Source: Pseudomonas sp. ATCC PTA-122608 (GTDB lineage: Bacteria > Pseudomonadota > Gammaproteobacteria > Pseudomonadales > Pseudomonadaceae). From it: DNA of 64,000 nucleotides. The stretch lies in NCBI RefSeq assembly GCF_001952855.1, contig NZ_LPNO01000046.1, positions 134,847 through 198,846 of the forward strand. The letters are read 5' to 3'. The notes beneath the pieces are model-generated. The model made no database searches. It was not told the origin of the DNA and saw only the letters and a program-made list of their open reading frames with translations. Shown one piece after another: positions 56,276 to 64,000 of this stretch. Within the stretch, counting starts at the first letter, position 1. Each line of letters opens with the position of its first letter. The translations under genes and the position numbers were made by a program.

Positions 56276-58930
56276 ATGGGCGAACTGGCCAAAGAAATCC
56301 TCCCGGTCAATATCGAAGACGAGCTGAAACAGTCCTACCTCGACTACGCGATGAGCGTAATTGTCGGTCGGGCACTGCCTGATGCGCGCGATGGCTTGAA
56401 GCCCGTGCACAGGCGTGTGCTGTTCGCGATGAGCGAGCTGGGTAACGACTGGAACAAGCCGTACAAGAAATCTGCCCGTGTTGTCGGTGACGTGATCGGT
56501 AAGTATCACCCTCACGGCGACACTGCGGTGTACGACACCATCGTTCGGATGGCCCAGCCGTTTTCCCTGCGCTACCTGCTGGTAGACGGCCAGGGCAACT
56601 TCGGTTCGGTCGACGGCGACAACGCTGCGGCCATGCGATACACCGAAGTGCGCATGACCAAGCTGGCGCACGAGCTGCTGGCTGACCTGCACAAAGAAAC
56701 CGTGGACTGGGTGCCGAACTACGACGGCACCGAAATGATCCCGGCGGTCATGCCGACCCGTATTCCCAACCTGCTGGTCAACGGCTCCAGCGGTATTGCC
56801 GTGGGCATGGCCACCAACATCCCGCCACACAACCTCGGTGAAGTCATCGACGGTTGCCTGGCCCTCATCGACAACCCTGAGTTGACCATCGATGAGCTGA
56901 TGCAATACATCCCGGGTCCAGACTTCCCGACTGCCGCGATCATCAACGGTCGCGCCGGCATCATCGAAGCCTACCGCACCGGTCGTGGCCGCATTTACAT
57001 GCGCGCCCGCTCGATGATCGAAGACATCGACAAGGTCGGTGGCCGTCAGCAGATCGTCATCACCGAACTCCCTTACCAGCTGAACAAGGCGCGTCTGATC
57101 GAGAAGATCGCCGAGCTGGTTAAAGAGAAGAAGCTGGAAGGCATCACCGAACTGCGCGACGAGTCAGACAAAGACGGTATGCGCGTGGTGATCGAGCTGC
57201 GTCGTGGCGAAGTGCCTGAGGTGATCCTCAACAACCTCTACGCACAGACCCAGCTGCAAAGCGTATTCGGTATCAACGTGGTAGCGCTGATCGACGGCCG
57301 TCCGCGCATCCTGAACCTCAAGGATCTGCTGGAAGCCTTCGTGCGTCACCGCCGCGAAGTGGTGACCCGCCGTACCGTGTTCGAACTGCGCAAGGCCCGT
57401 GAACGCGGCCACATCCTGGAAGGCCAGGCGGTTGCGTTGTCGAACATCGACCCGGTCATCGCCCTGATCAAGGCCTCGCCGACCCCGTCGGAAGCTAAAG
57501 AAGCCCTGATCAAGATGCCGTGGGAATCCAGCGCCGTAGTGGCGATGGTTGAGCGGGCCGGTGCCGATTCGTGCCGTCCGGAGACTCTGGACCCACAATA
57601 CGGCCTGCGCGACGGCAAGTATTTCCTGTCCCCGGAACAGGCCCAGGCCATTCTGGAACTGCGTCTGCACCGTCTGACCGGCCTGGAACACGAGAAACTG
57701 CTGGCCGAGTACCAGGAGATTCTCAACCAGATCGGCGAGCTGATCCGCATCCTCAACAGCGCCGTGCGCCTGATGGAAGTGATCCGCGAAGAACTGGAAG
57801 TGATCCGCGCCGAATACGGCGACGTGCGCCGCACCGAGATTCTCGATGCCCGTCTCGACCTGACCCTGGGTGACATGATCCCGGAAGAAGATCGCGTCGT
57901 GACCATCTCCCACGGTGGCTATGCCAAGACCCAGCCTTTGGCTGCGTACCAGGCACAGCGTCGTGGCGGTAAAGGCAAATCGGCTACCGGCGTCAAGGAT
58001 GAGGACTACATCGCTCACCTGCTGGTTGCCAACAGCCACACCACGCTGCTGCTGTTCTCCAGCAAGGGCAAGGTGTACTGGCTGAAAACCTACGAGATCC
58101 CGGAAGCGTCCCGCGCCGCCCGTGGTCGTCCGTTGGTCAACCTGCTGCCGCTGGACAGTGATGAATACATCACCACCATGCTGCCGGTAGACGAGTACAC
58201 CGAAGGTCACTTCATCTTCATGGCCACCGCCAAGGGCACCGTGAAGAAGACCCCGCTGGAATCCTTCAGCCGTCAACGCAGCGTGGGCCTGATCGCCCTC
58301 GAACTGGACGAAGGCGACGTATTGATCAGCGCGGCCATCACCGACGGCGAGCGTGAAGTCATGCTGTTCTCCGACGGCGGCAAGGTTACGCGTTTCAAGG
58401 AGTCCGACGTTCGTGCCATGGGCCGTACCGCCCGCGGTGTGCGCGGCATGCGTCTGCCGGAAGGGCAGAAGCTGATTTCGATGCTGATCCCGGAAGAAGG
58501 CAGCGAGATCCTCACTGCTTCCGAGCGTGGTTATGGCAAGCGCACCGCCATCAGCGAGTTCCCGGAGTACAAGCGTGGCGGCCAGGGCGTTATCGCCATG
58601 GTCAGCAACGACCGCAATGGCCGCCTGGTCGGCGCGGTCCAGGTGCTCGACGGCGAGGAGATCATGTTGATTTCCGACCAGGGCACCCTCGTACGTACTC
58701 GGGTTGATGAAGTGTCGAGCCTGGGGCGTAACACCCAGGGCGTGACCCTGATCAAGCTGGCCAAGGACGAAAAACTGGTCGGCCTTGAGCGTGTCCAGGA
58801 GCCATCGGAAGTCGAAGGCGAGGAGCTGGAAGGTGAGGAGCTTGAAGGCGAGGTGATCGCAGCAGGCGATGATAACGTCGACGAGCCAACACTCGACGCT
58901 GCCGCAGACGAAGAAGAACCGCAGGAATAA
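56276..58930 (+). CDS. gyrA: DNA gyrase subunit A
   Basis: An 884-residue subunit of DNA gyrase, which cuts and rejoins DNA to add negative supercoils. The breakage Tyr is Tyr122 in AAMRYTEVRM; the quinolone region reads HPHGDTAVYDTIV with Thr83 and Asp87, the normal state in Pseudomonas, where E. coli has Ser83, so no resistance change is seen. The GyrA box QRRGGKG in the C-terminal pinwheel is at about residue 560. The C-terminal 40 residues are strongly acidic with a repeated GEELE unit. ATG at 56276 gives MGELAKEILPVNIEDELK. A terminator follows. Confidence 0.98.
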   Translation: MGELAKEILPVNIEDELKQSYLDYAMSVIVGRALPDARDGLKPVHRRVLFAMSELGNDWNKPYKKSARVVGDVIGKYHPHGDTAVYDTIVRMAQPFSLRYLLVDGQGNFGSVDGDNAAAMRYTEVRMTKLAHELLADLHKETVDWVPNYDGTEMIPAVMPTRIPNLLVNGSSGIAVGMATNIPPHNLGEVIDGCLALIDNPELTIDELMQYIPGPDFPTAAIINGRAGIIEAYRTGRGRIYMRARSMIEDIDKVGGRQQIVITELPYQLNKARLIEKIAELVKEKKLEGITELRDESDKDGMRVVIELRRGEVPEVILNNLYAQTQLQSVFGINVVALIDGRPRILNLKDLLEAFVRHRREVVTRRTVFELRKARERGHILEGQAVALSNIDPVIALIKASPTPSEAKEALIKMPWESSAVVAMVERAGADSCRPETLDPQYGLRDGKYFLSPEQAQAILELRLHRLTGLEHEKLLAEYQEILNQIGELIRILNSAVRLMEVIREELEVIRAEYGDVRRTEILDARLDLTLGDMIPEEDRVVTISHGGYAKTQPLAAYQAQRRGGKGKSATGVKDEDYIAHLLVANSHTTLLLFSSKGKVYWLKTYEIPEASRAARGRPLVNLLPLDSDEYITTMLPVDEYTEGHFIFMATAKGTVKKTPLESFSRQRSVGLIALELDEGDVLISAAITDGEREVMLFSDGGKVTRFKESDVRAMGRTARGVRGMRLPEGQKLISMLIPEEGSEILTASERGYGKRTAISEFPEYKRGGQGVIAMVSNDRNGRLVGAVQVLDGEEIMLISDQGTLVRTRVDEVSSLGRNTQGVTLIKLAKDEKLVGLERVQEPSEVEGEELEGEELEGEVIAAGDDNVDEPTLDAAADEEEPQE

Positions 58931-58941
58931 GCGGACACACA

Positions 58942-58974
58942 GGGGGCGGATGAAGATTCGCCCCCTTGTTGTTT
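58942..58974 (+). terminator. intrinsic terminator of gyrA
   Basis: GGGGGCG (58942-58948) pairs with CGCCCCC (58959-58965), followed by TTGTTGTTT, 11 bases after the stop. Confidence 0.8.
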
Positions 58975-59002
58975 GTCCCCTTTGAAATACAACGCCGCCC
59001 CC

Positions 59003-59102
59003 TGTAGGAGCGAGCTTGCTCGCGAAAATCGCCAACGATAACGCGGGCTGCCTGATACGCCCTTGCGCTCTCGGGTTTTTCGCGAGCAAGCTCGCTCCTA
59101 CA
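59003..59102. repeat. REP doublet, GTAGGAGCGAGC variant
   Basis: TGTAGGAGCGAGCTTGCTCG and CGAGCAAGCTCGCTCCTACA about 60 bases apart between gyrA and serC, which run in the same direction. This is a further variant, with matching changes on both arms. Its right arm ends about 40 bases before the serC start. Confidence 0.9.
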
Positions 59103-59141
59103 GTGTTTGATTTCAGTCCCACCAGATCAGAGAGATTGGAT

Positions 59142-60227
59142 GTGAGCAAGAGAGCCTATAACTTCTGTGCCGGTCCCGCGGCGCTTCCTGAAGCAGTCCT
59201 GCAGCGCGCGCAGGGTGAACTCCTCGATTGGCATGGAAAAGGCCTCTCCGTGATGGAAATGAGCCATCGCAGCGATGAGTTCGTGTCCATTGCCACCAAG
59301 GCCGAGCAGGATATGCGCGACTTGCTGGACATCCCGTCTGACTACAAAGTGTTGTTCCTGCAAGGCGGCGCGAGCCAGCAGTTCGCCCAGATCCCGCTGA
59401 ACCTGCTGCCGGAAGATGGCACTGCCGACTATATCGACACCGGTATCTGGGGGCAGAAGGCCATTGAAGAGGCTTCCCGTTACGGTCACGTCAATGTGGC
59501 GGGCACTGCCAAGCCTTACGACTACTTCGCCATCCCCGGTCAGAACGAGTGGAAGCTGTCGAAAGACGCGGCCTATGTTCACTACGTAGCGAACGAAACC
59601 ATCGGCGGCCTGGAGTTCGACTGGGTGCCAGAAGTGGGTGATGTTCCGCTGGTGTGCGACATGTCGTCGGACATCCTCTCGCGGCCTATCGATGTGTCCA
59701 AGTACGGCATGATCTACGCCGGTGCGCAGAAGAACATCGGTCCGAGCGGCATCCTGGTCAACATCATCCGTGAAGACCTGCTGGGGCGTGCGCGTTCGCT
59801 GTGCCCGACCATGCTCAACTACAAGGTCGCGGCCGATAACGGCTCGATGTACAACACGCCTCCGGCCTTCGCCTGGTACCTGTCGGGCCTGGTGTTCGAG
59901 TGGCTGAAAGAGCAGGGCGGCGTGGCTGCCATGGGCAAGCTCAACGAAGAGAAGAAACGTACCTTGTACGACTTCATCGACGCCAGCGGCCTGTACAGCA
60001 ACCCGATCAACCTGACTGACCGTTCGTGGATGAACGTGCCGTTCCGTCTGGCTGACGACCGCCTGGACAAGCCATTCCTGGCCGGCGCCGACGAGCGCGG
60101 CCTGTTGAACCTCAAGGGCCACCGTTCGGTAGGTGGCATGCGCGCCTCCATCTATAACGCTGTGGATATCCACGCCGTCAAGGCGCTGGTGGCTTACATG
60201 GCAGAGTTCGAAAAGGAACACGGCTAA
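59142..60227 (+). CDS. serC: phosphoserine aminotransferase
   Basis: A 361-residue PLP enzyme for serine and, through 4-phosphohydroxythreonine, pyridoxal phosphate synthesis. FCAGPAALPEAVLQRAQGEL starts the family pattern; VMEMSHRSDEF, GGASQQFAQIPLNLL and the Schiff-base Lys in IYAGAQKNIGPSG near residue 198 follow. The start is GTG at 59142 (MSKRAYNFCAGP); an ATG at 59016 in frame would translate through the REP pair and is rejected. The stop overlaps the pheA start by one base. Confidence 0.96.
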   Translation: MSKRAYNFCAGPAALPEAVLQRAQGELLDWHGKGLSVMEMSHRSDEFVSIATKAEQDMRDLLDIPSDYKVLFLQGGASQQFAQIPLNLLPEDGTADYIDTGIWGQKAIEEASRYGHVNVAGTAKPYDYFAIPGQNEWKLSKDAAYVHYVANETIGGLEFDWVPEVGDVPLVCDMSSDILSRPIDVSKYGMIYAGAQKNIGPSGILVNIIREDLLGRARSLCPTMLNYKVAADNGSMYNTPPAFAWYLSGLVFEWLKEQGGVAAMGKLNEEKKRTLYDFIDASGLYSNPINLTDRSWMNVPFRLADDRLDKPFLAGADERGLLNLKGHRSVGGMRASIYNAVDIHAVKALVAYMAEFEKEHG

Positions 60228-61321
60228 TGTCTGAGCAAGAACTCAAGGCCCTGCGCGTACGCATTGACAGCCTGGACGAGAAAGTCCTGGAGCTGATCAG
60301 TGAGCGCGCGCGGTGTGCCCAGGAAGTTGCACGGGTGAAGATGGCTTCCCTGGCTGAAGGCGAAGTGCCGGTGTTCTACCGGCCGGAGCGTGAGGCCCAG
60401 GTGCTCAAGCGCGTGATGGAACGCAACAAGGGCCCGTTGGGCAACGAAGAGATGGCGCGGTTGTTCCGTGAAATCATGTCTTCGTGCCTGGCGCTGGAGC
60501 AGCCGCTGAAAGTGGCTTACCTCGGTCCTGAAGGCACCTTCACCCAAGCCGCGGCCATGAAACATTTTGGCCACGCGGTGATCAGCAAGCCGATGGCGGC
60601 GATCGACGAAGTGTTCCGTGAAGTGGCAGCCGGGGCGGTGAATTTTGGCGTGGTGCCGGTGGAAAACTCCACCGAAGGCGCCGTCAACCACACCCTCGAC
60701 AGCTTCCTTGAGCACGACATGGTGATCTGCGGCGAAGTTGAGCTGCGTATCCACCACCACTTGTTGGTGGGCGAAAACACCAAGACCGACAGCATCAGCC
60801 GCATCTATTCCCACGCCCAGTCCCTGGCCCAGTGCCGCAAGTGGCTGGACGCGCACTACCCGAACGTGGAGCGCGTGGCAGTGTCCAGCAACGCCGAAGC
60901 GGCGAAGCGGGTCAAGGGTGAGTGGAATTCGGCGGCGATTGCCGGCGACATGGCCGCTGGCCTGTACGGCCTGACGCGTCTGGCCGAGAAAATCGAGGAC
61001 CGCCCGGATAACTCCACGCGCTTCCTGATGATCGGCAGCCAGGAAGTGCCGCCGACCGGCGACGACAAGACGTCGATCATCGTTTCCATGAGCAACAAGC
61101 CTGGCGCGCTGCATGAGCTGCTGGTGCCGTTCCACGACAACGGGATTGACCTGACGCGAATCGAGACGCGTCCTTCGCGCAGCGGTAAATGGACTTATGT
61201 GTTCTTTATCGACTTCGTCGGCCATCACCGCGACCCACTGGTCAAGGGTGTGCTCGAGAAAATCAGTCAGGAAGCCGTGGCACTCAAGGTGCTGGGCTCT
61301 TACCCGAAAGCGGTTTTGTGA
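60227..61321 (+). CDS. pheA: bifunctional chorismate mutase/prephenate dehydratase
   Basis: A 364-residue P-protein leading to phenylalanine. Chorismate mutase (1-90) has LRVRIDSLDEKVLELISERA and VFYRPEREAQVLKRV; prephenate dehydratase (about 95-270) has VAYLGPEGTFTQAAAMKHFG and the Thr-Arg-Phe in NSTRFLMIG; a C-terminal ACT domain (about 280-355) has SNKPGALHELLVPF and the ETRPSR motif for phenylalanine feedback. TAATG overlap with serC and a 9-base gap to hisC show one operon. Confidence 0.97.
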   Translation: MSEQELKALRVRIDSLDEKVLELISERARCAQEVARVKMASLAEGEVPVFYRPEREAQVLKRVMERNKGPLGNEEMARLFREIMSSCLALEQPLKVAYLGPEGTFTQAAAMKHFGHAVISKPMAAIDEVFREVAAGAVNFGVVPVENSTEGAVNHTLDSFLEHDMVICGEVELRIHHHLLVGENTKTDSISRIYSHAQSLAQCRKWLDAHYPNVERVAVSSNAEAAKRVKGEWNSAAIAGDMAAGLYGLTRLAEKIEDRPDNSTRFLMIGSQEVPPTGDDKTSIIVSMSNKPGALHELLVPFHDNGIDLTRIETRPSRSGKWTYVFFIDFVGHHRDPLVKGVLEKISQEAVALKVLGSYPKAVL

Positions 61322-61330
61322 GGCTTTAAC

Positions 61331-62443
61331 ATGAGTGGCAACTTCCTCGCCCTGGCACAGCCGGGCGTGCAACAACTGTCGCCTTACGTTCCGGGCAAGC
61401 CTGTGGACGAGCTGGCGCGTGAGTTGAACCTGGATCCGTCGAAGATCGTAAAACTGGCCAGTAACGAAAACCCGATGGGCCCAAGCCCCAAGGTATTGGC
61501 TGCGATTCGTGACGCGCTGGCTGAGCTGACGCGTTATCCGGATGGGAATGGTTTTGAGCTCAAGTCCTTGTTGGCGGAAAAATGCCGCGTTGAGCTGAAT
61601 CAGGTGACCTTGGGTAACGGCTCCAACGACATTCTTGAGCTGGTCGGGCGTGCCTATCTGGCGCCGGGCCTGAACGCTGTGTTCAGTGAGCATGCGTTTG
61701 CGGTCTATCCGATCGTGACCCAGGCCGTGGGCGCTGAAGCTCGCGTGATTCCTGCGAAGGATTGGGGGCATGACCTGCCGGCCATGCTGGCGGCCATCGA
61801 CGAGCAGACCCGCGTCGTGTTTATCGCCAACCCGAATAACCCGACCGGTACCTGGTTCAGCGCCGAGGTGCTGGACAACTTCCTGCAAGACGTCCCTGAG
61901 CACGTGCTGGTGGTGCTGGACGAGGCTTACATCGAGTACGCCGAAGGCAGCGACCTGCCGGACGGCCTGGACTTCCTCGCGGCTTATCCGAACCTGCTGG
62001 TCTCGCGTACGTTCTCCAAGGCTTACGGCCTGGCGTCGCTGCGGGTTGGCTATGGCCTGTCCACGCCGGTGGTGGCCGATGTGCTGAACCGCGTTCGCCA
62101 GCCATTCAACGTCAACAGCCTCGCGCTGGCGGCGGCTTGCGCTGCGGTGCAGGACGCTGAATACCTTGAAGAAGGCCGTCGCCTCAACGAAAGCGGCATG
62201 CTGCAGTTGCAGGAAGGCTTCCGTGAGTTGGGCCTGGGCTGGATTCCGTCCAAGGGCAACTTCATTTGTGTCGACCTGGGTCAAGTGGCCGCTCCTGTGT
62301 TCCAGGGCCTGTTGCGTGAAGGTGTGATCGTGCGTCCGGTGGCCAATTACGGCATGCCGAACCACTTGCGCATCACCATCGGACTGCCTGCTGAAAACAG
62401 CCGCTTCCTCGAGGCGCTGGCCAAGGTTCTGGCCCGTGGTTGA
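61331..62443 (+). CDS. hisC: histidinol-phosphate aminotransferase
   Basis: A 370-residue class I aminotransferase. SNENPMGPSPKVLAAIRDAL, GNGSNDILELVGRAY, FIANPNNPTGTW, the Asp in VVLDEAYIEYA and the Schiff-base Lys in VSRTFSKAYGLASLRVGYG follow the HisC order. In Pseudomonas this copy sits inside the aromatic block and likely also transaminates aromatic precursors (it is called hisC2 in P. aeruginosa). The stop at 62441-62443 overlaps the likely tyrA start. Confidence 0.94.
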   Translation: MSGNFLALAQPGVQQLSPYVPGKPVDELARELNLDPSKIVKLASNENPMGPSPKVLAAIRDALAELTRYPDGNGFELKSLLAEKCRVELNQVTLGNGSNDILELVGRAYLAPGLNAVFSEHAFAVYPIVTQAVGAEARVIPAKDWGHDLPAMLAAIDEQTRVVFIANPNNPTGTWFSAEVLDNFLQDVPEHVLVVLDEAYIEYAEGSDLPDGLDFLAAYPNLLVSRTFSKAYGLASLRVGYGLSTPVVADVLNRVRQPFNVNSLALAAACAAVQDAEYLEEGRRLNESGMLQLQEGFRELGLGWIPSKGNFICVDLGQVAAPVFQGLLREGVIVRPVANYGMPNHLRITIGLPAENSRFLEALAKVLARG

Positions 62444-64000
62444 TGTCACTGCATTGCAACCTGCTATGCCTATGATCGGTCGCCTGGTGGTGGTCGGTCT
62501 GGGATTGATCGGCGGCTCCTTCGCCAAGGGCCTGCGGGAAAGCGGCCTGTGTGGCGAAGTGGTCGGTGTGGACCTGGACCCGCAGTCGCGCAAGCTGGCG
62601 GTGGAGTTGGGCGTGGTGGACCGCTGTGAGGCGGACCTCGCCGTTGCCTGCCAGGGTGCGGATGTCATTCAGTTGGCGGTACCGATCCTGGCCATGGAGA
62701 AGTTGCTGGCGCTGTTGGCCGGCATGGATCTTGGGCAGGCAATCCTGACCGATGTCGGCAGTGCCAAGGGCAACGTGGTGCGTGCGGCGCGGCTGGCTTT
62801 TGGTGGCATGCCCGCACGCTTTGTGCCTGGGCACCCGATTGCGGGGTCCGAGCAGAGCGGCGTTGAGGCGTCCAATGCGCAGTTGTTCCGTCGCCATAAA
62901 GTGATTTTGACGCCGCTGGATGAAACTGATCCTGCGGCATTGGCCGTGGTGGATCGACTCTGGCGCGAGCTGGGAGCGGATGTCGAGCATATGCAGGTCG
63001 AGCGCCACGATGAAGTGTTGGCAGCGACCAGTCACCTGCCGCATTTGCTGGCGTTTGGCCTGGTGGATTCGCTGGCCAAGCGCAACGAGAACCTCGAGAT
63101 TTTTCGTTACGCCGCCGGTGGTTTCCGCGACTTTACCCGGATCGCCGGTAGCGACCCGGTGATGTGGCACGACATATTCCTCGCCAACCGCGACGCAGTG
63201 TTGCGCACCCTGGATACGTTCCGCAGCGACCTCGACGCCTTGCGCGACGCGGTGGATGCAGGCGACGGGCATCAGTTGTTGGGCGTGTTCACCCGTGCGC
63301 GGGTGGCACGGGAGCATTTCAGCAAGATTCTGGCGCGCCGGGCTTATATGGATGCTGCCGCAAACGCTGATGACCTGGTGTTTCTCGCCAGTCCCGGTGG
63401 CCGCTTGAGCGGGCAGATTCGGGTGCCTGGGGATAAGTCGATCTCCCATCGTTCGATCATGCTCGGCTCCCTGGCGGACGGCGTTACCGAGGTAGAGGGT
63501 TTCCTGGAGGGGGAAGATGCCCTGGCGACCTTGCAGGCGTTTCGCGACATGGGTGTAGTGATTGAAGGCCCCCACCATGGGCGCGTCACCATTCATGGGG
63601 TTGGCCTGCATGGCTTGAAGCCGGCGCCAGGTCCGATCTATCTCGGTAACTCCGGCACTTCCATGCGGCTGTTGTCTGGCTTGCTGGCGGCCCAGAGCTT
63701 TGACAGCGTGTTGACGGGTGATGCCTCGCTGTCCAAGCGCCCGATGAATCGCGTGGCCAAGCCATTGCGCGAAATGGGCGCGGTGATCGAGACCGGGCCG
63801 GAAGGGCGCCCGCCGCTGACGATTCGCGGTGGCCAGGCACTTAAAGGGTTGACCTACGCATTGCCGATGGCCAGTGCTCAGGTTAAATCCTGCCTGTTGC
63901 TGGCCGGGTTGTACGCCGAGGGTAAAACCTCGATTACCGAGCCGGCGCCGACCCGTGACCATACCGAGCGGATGCTGCGTGGTTTTGGTTATCCGGTGGA
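62436..64000 (+). CDS. bifunctional prephenate dehydrogenase/EPSP synthase (partial)
   Basis: The gene runs off the right edge; about 521 codons are visible. The TyrA half (about 1-310) begins with the NAD motif LVVVGLGLIGGSFAKGL and has VPGHPIAGSEQSGVEAS, then RHDEVLAATSHLPH. The AroA half starts near residue 325 with GGRLSGQIRVPGDKSISHRS, then LGNSGTSMRLL and LTGDASLSKRPMNR, giving EPSP synthase of the shikimate route. This fusion is known in Pseudomonas. GTG at 62436 (MVDVTALQP) overlaps hisC by eight bases; ATG at 62466 is the alternative. The EPSP half is the glyphosate target. Confidence 0.93.
   Translation, partial: MVDVTALQPAMPMIGRLVVVGLGLIGGSFAKGLRESGLCGEVVGVDLDPQSRKLAVELGVVDRCEADLAVACQGADVIQLAVPILAMEKLLALLAGMDLGQAILTDVGSAKGNVVRAARLAFGGMPARFVPGHPIAGSEQSGVEASNAQLFRRHKVILTPLDETDPAALAVVDRLWRELGADVEHMQVERHDEVLAATSHLPHLLAFGLVDSLAKRNENLEIFRYAAGGFRDFTRIAGSDPVMWHDIFLANRDAVLRTLDTFRSDLDALRDAVDAGDGHQLLGVFTRARVAREHFSKILARRAYMDAAANADDLVFLASPGGRLSGQIRVPGDKSISHRSIMLGSLADGVTEVEGFLEGEDALATLQAFRDMGVVIEGPHHGRVTIHGVGLHGLKPAPGPIYLGNSGTSMRLLSGLLAAQSFDSVLTGDASLSKRPMNRVAKPLREMGAVIETGPEGRPPLTIRGGQALKGLTYALPMASAQVKSCLLLAGLYAEGKTSITEPAPTRDHTERMLRGFGYPV

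Noticed and set aside
56276..58930. Quinolone-resistance change in GyrA (Thr83)
   Set aside because: Thr83 is the normal residue in Pseudomonas; Asp87 is also unchanged.
59016..59141. In-frame extension of serC starting at ATG 59016
   Set aside because: It would translate through the REP doublet; the encoded residues (MLAKIANDNAGCL...) do not match the family, and GTG at 59142 gives the normal SerC N terminus.
57164..59149. Long open frame antisense to gyrA
   Set aside because: Same reason: shadow of the gyrA reading frame at high GC, reaching into the REP pair.
60224..62668. Long open frame antisense to pheA and hisC (about 814 codons)
   Set aside because: Spans two recognised genes in the opposite strand, low-complexity composition and no domain match.
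62373..63962. Long open frame antisense to tyrA/aroA
   Set aside because: Shadow frame; the sense strand has complete TyrA and AroA motifs.
1..64000. CRISPR array, rRNA, tRNA, integrase, transposase or phage genes
   Set aside because: Looked for regular direct repeats, tRNA-like cloverleaves and recombinase motifs; none found. All repeated units are REP or hairpin elements.

Overview
The window looks like a chromosomal segment of a Pseudomonas of the P. fluorescens complex. Three things point there: the gene order mupP-ubiG-mtaD/mtnA-gyrA-serC-pheA-hisC-tyrA/aroA, which is the Pseudomonas arrangement; Pseudomonas-type versions of SthA, RssB/RssC, FabV and MupP; and many REP-type inverted repeats (GCGGGCTTGCTCGCGA and relatives) at gene ends. 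I see no rRNA, tRNA, CRISPR array, prophage or insertion sequence. About 62 protein genes are supported, two of them cut by the window edges.

Left third (1-18 kb), mostly core genes: a citrate-type MFS carrier (partial), a chalcone-isomerase-like exported protein, soluble transhydrogenase sthA, a glycerophosphodiester phosphodiesterase, a PilZ protein, the lipoprotein export set lolC-lolD-lolE with a terminator-like hairpin before lolE, a copper-type two-component system divergent from a Met/His-rich cupredoxin, queF, a DUF4404 protein, an HAD-fold protein that has lost its nucleophile, mlaA, the stress-signalling pair rssB-rssC, transaldolase and dusA.

Middle (18-36 kb), an accessory mix: two very small genes, an MFS exporter, a TetR regulator divergent from a TIM-barrel isomerase/epoxide hydrolase pair across a 30-bp palindrome, exported-type malate:quinone oxidoreductase, several LysR regulators each beside a likely target, small envelope proteins, ridA, ppnN, an LpxO-like hydroxylase, fabV, an HAD phosphatase and an ArgD-like aminotransferase.

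36.8-42.7 kb holds a purine/nucleoside uptake locus: PunR and PunC, a Tsx/OmpK-type outer-membrane nucleoside channel, another LysR regulator and an NCS2 nucleobase permease. Together these could bring purines across both membranes.

42.8-50.9 kb is the most interesting part: a PipR-type LuxR solo with a proline iminopeptidase gene on each side and a complete dipeptide-type ABC importer (two permeases, two ATPases, one binding protein). A 20-bp lux-box-like palindrome lies in front of each iminopeptidase gene. This matches the plant-signal-responsive PipR systems known from plant-associated pseudomonads and suggests a plant-associated lifestyle.

Right end (51-64 kb), conserved housekeeping: yciK, mupP (peptidoglycan recycling), ubiG (ubiquinone), mtaD and mtnA (methylthioadenosine salvage), gyrA, and the serine/aromatic/histidine block serC-pheA-hisC-tyrA/aroA, the last running off the edge.
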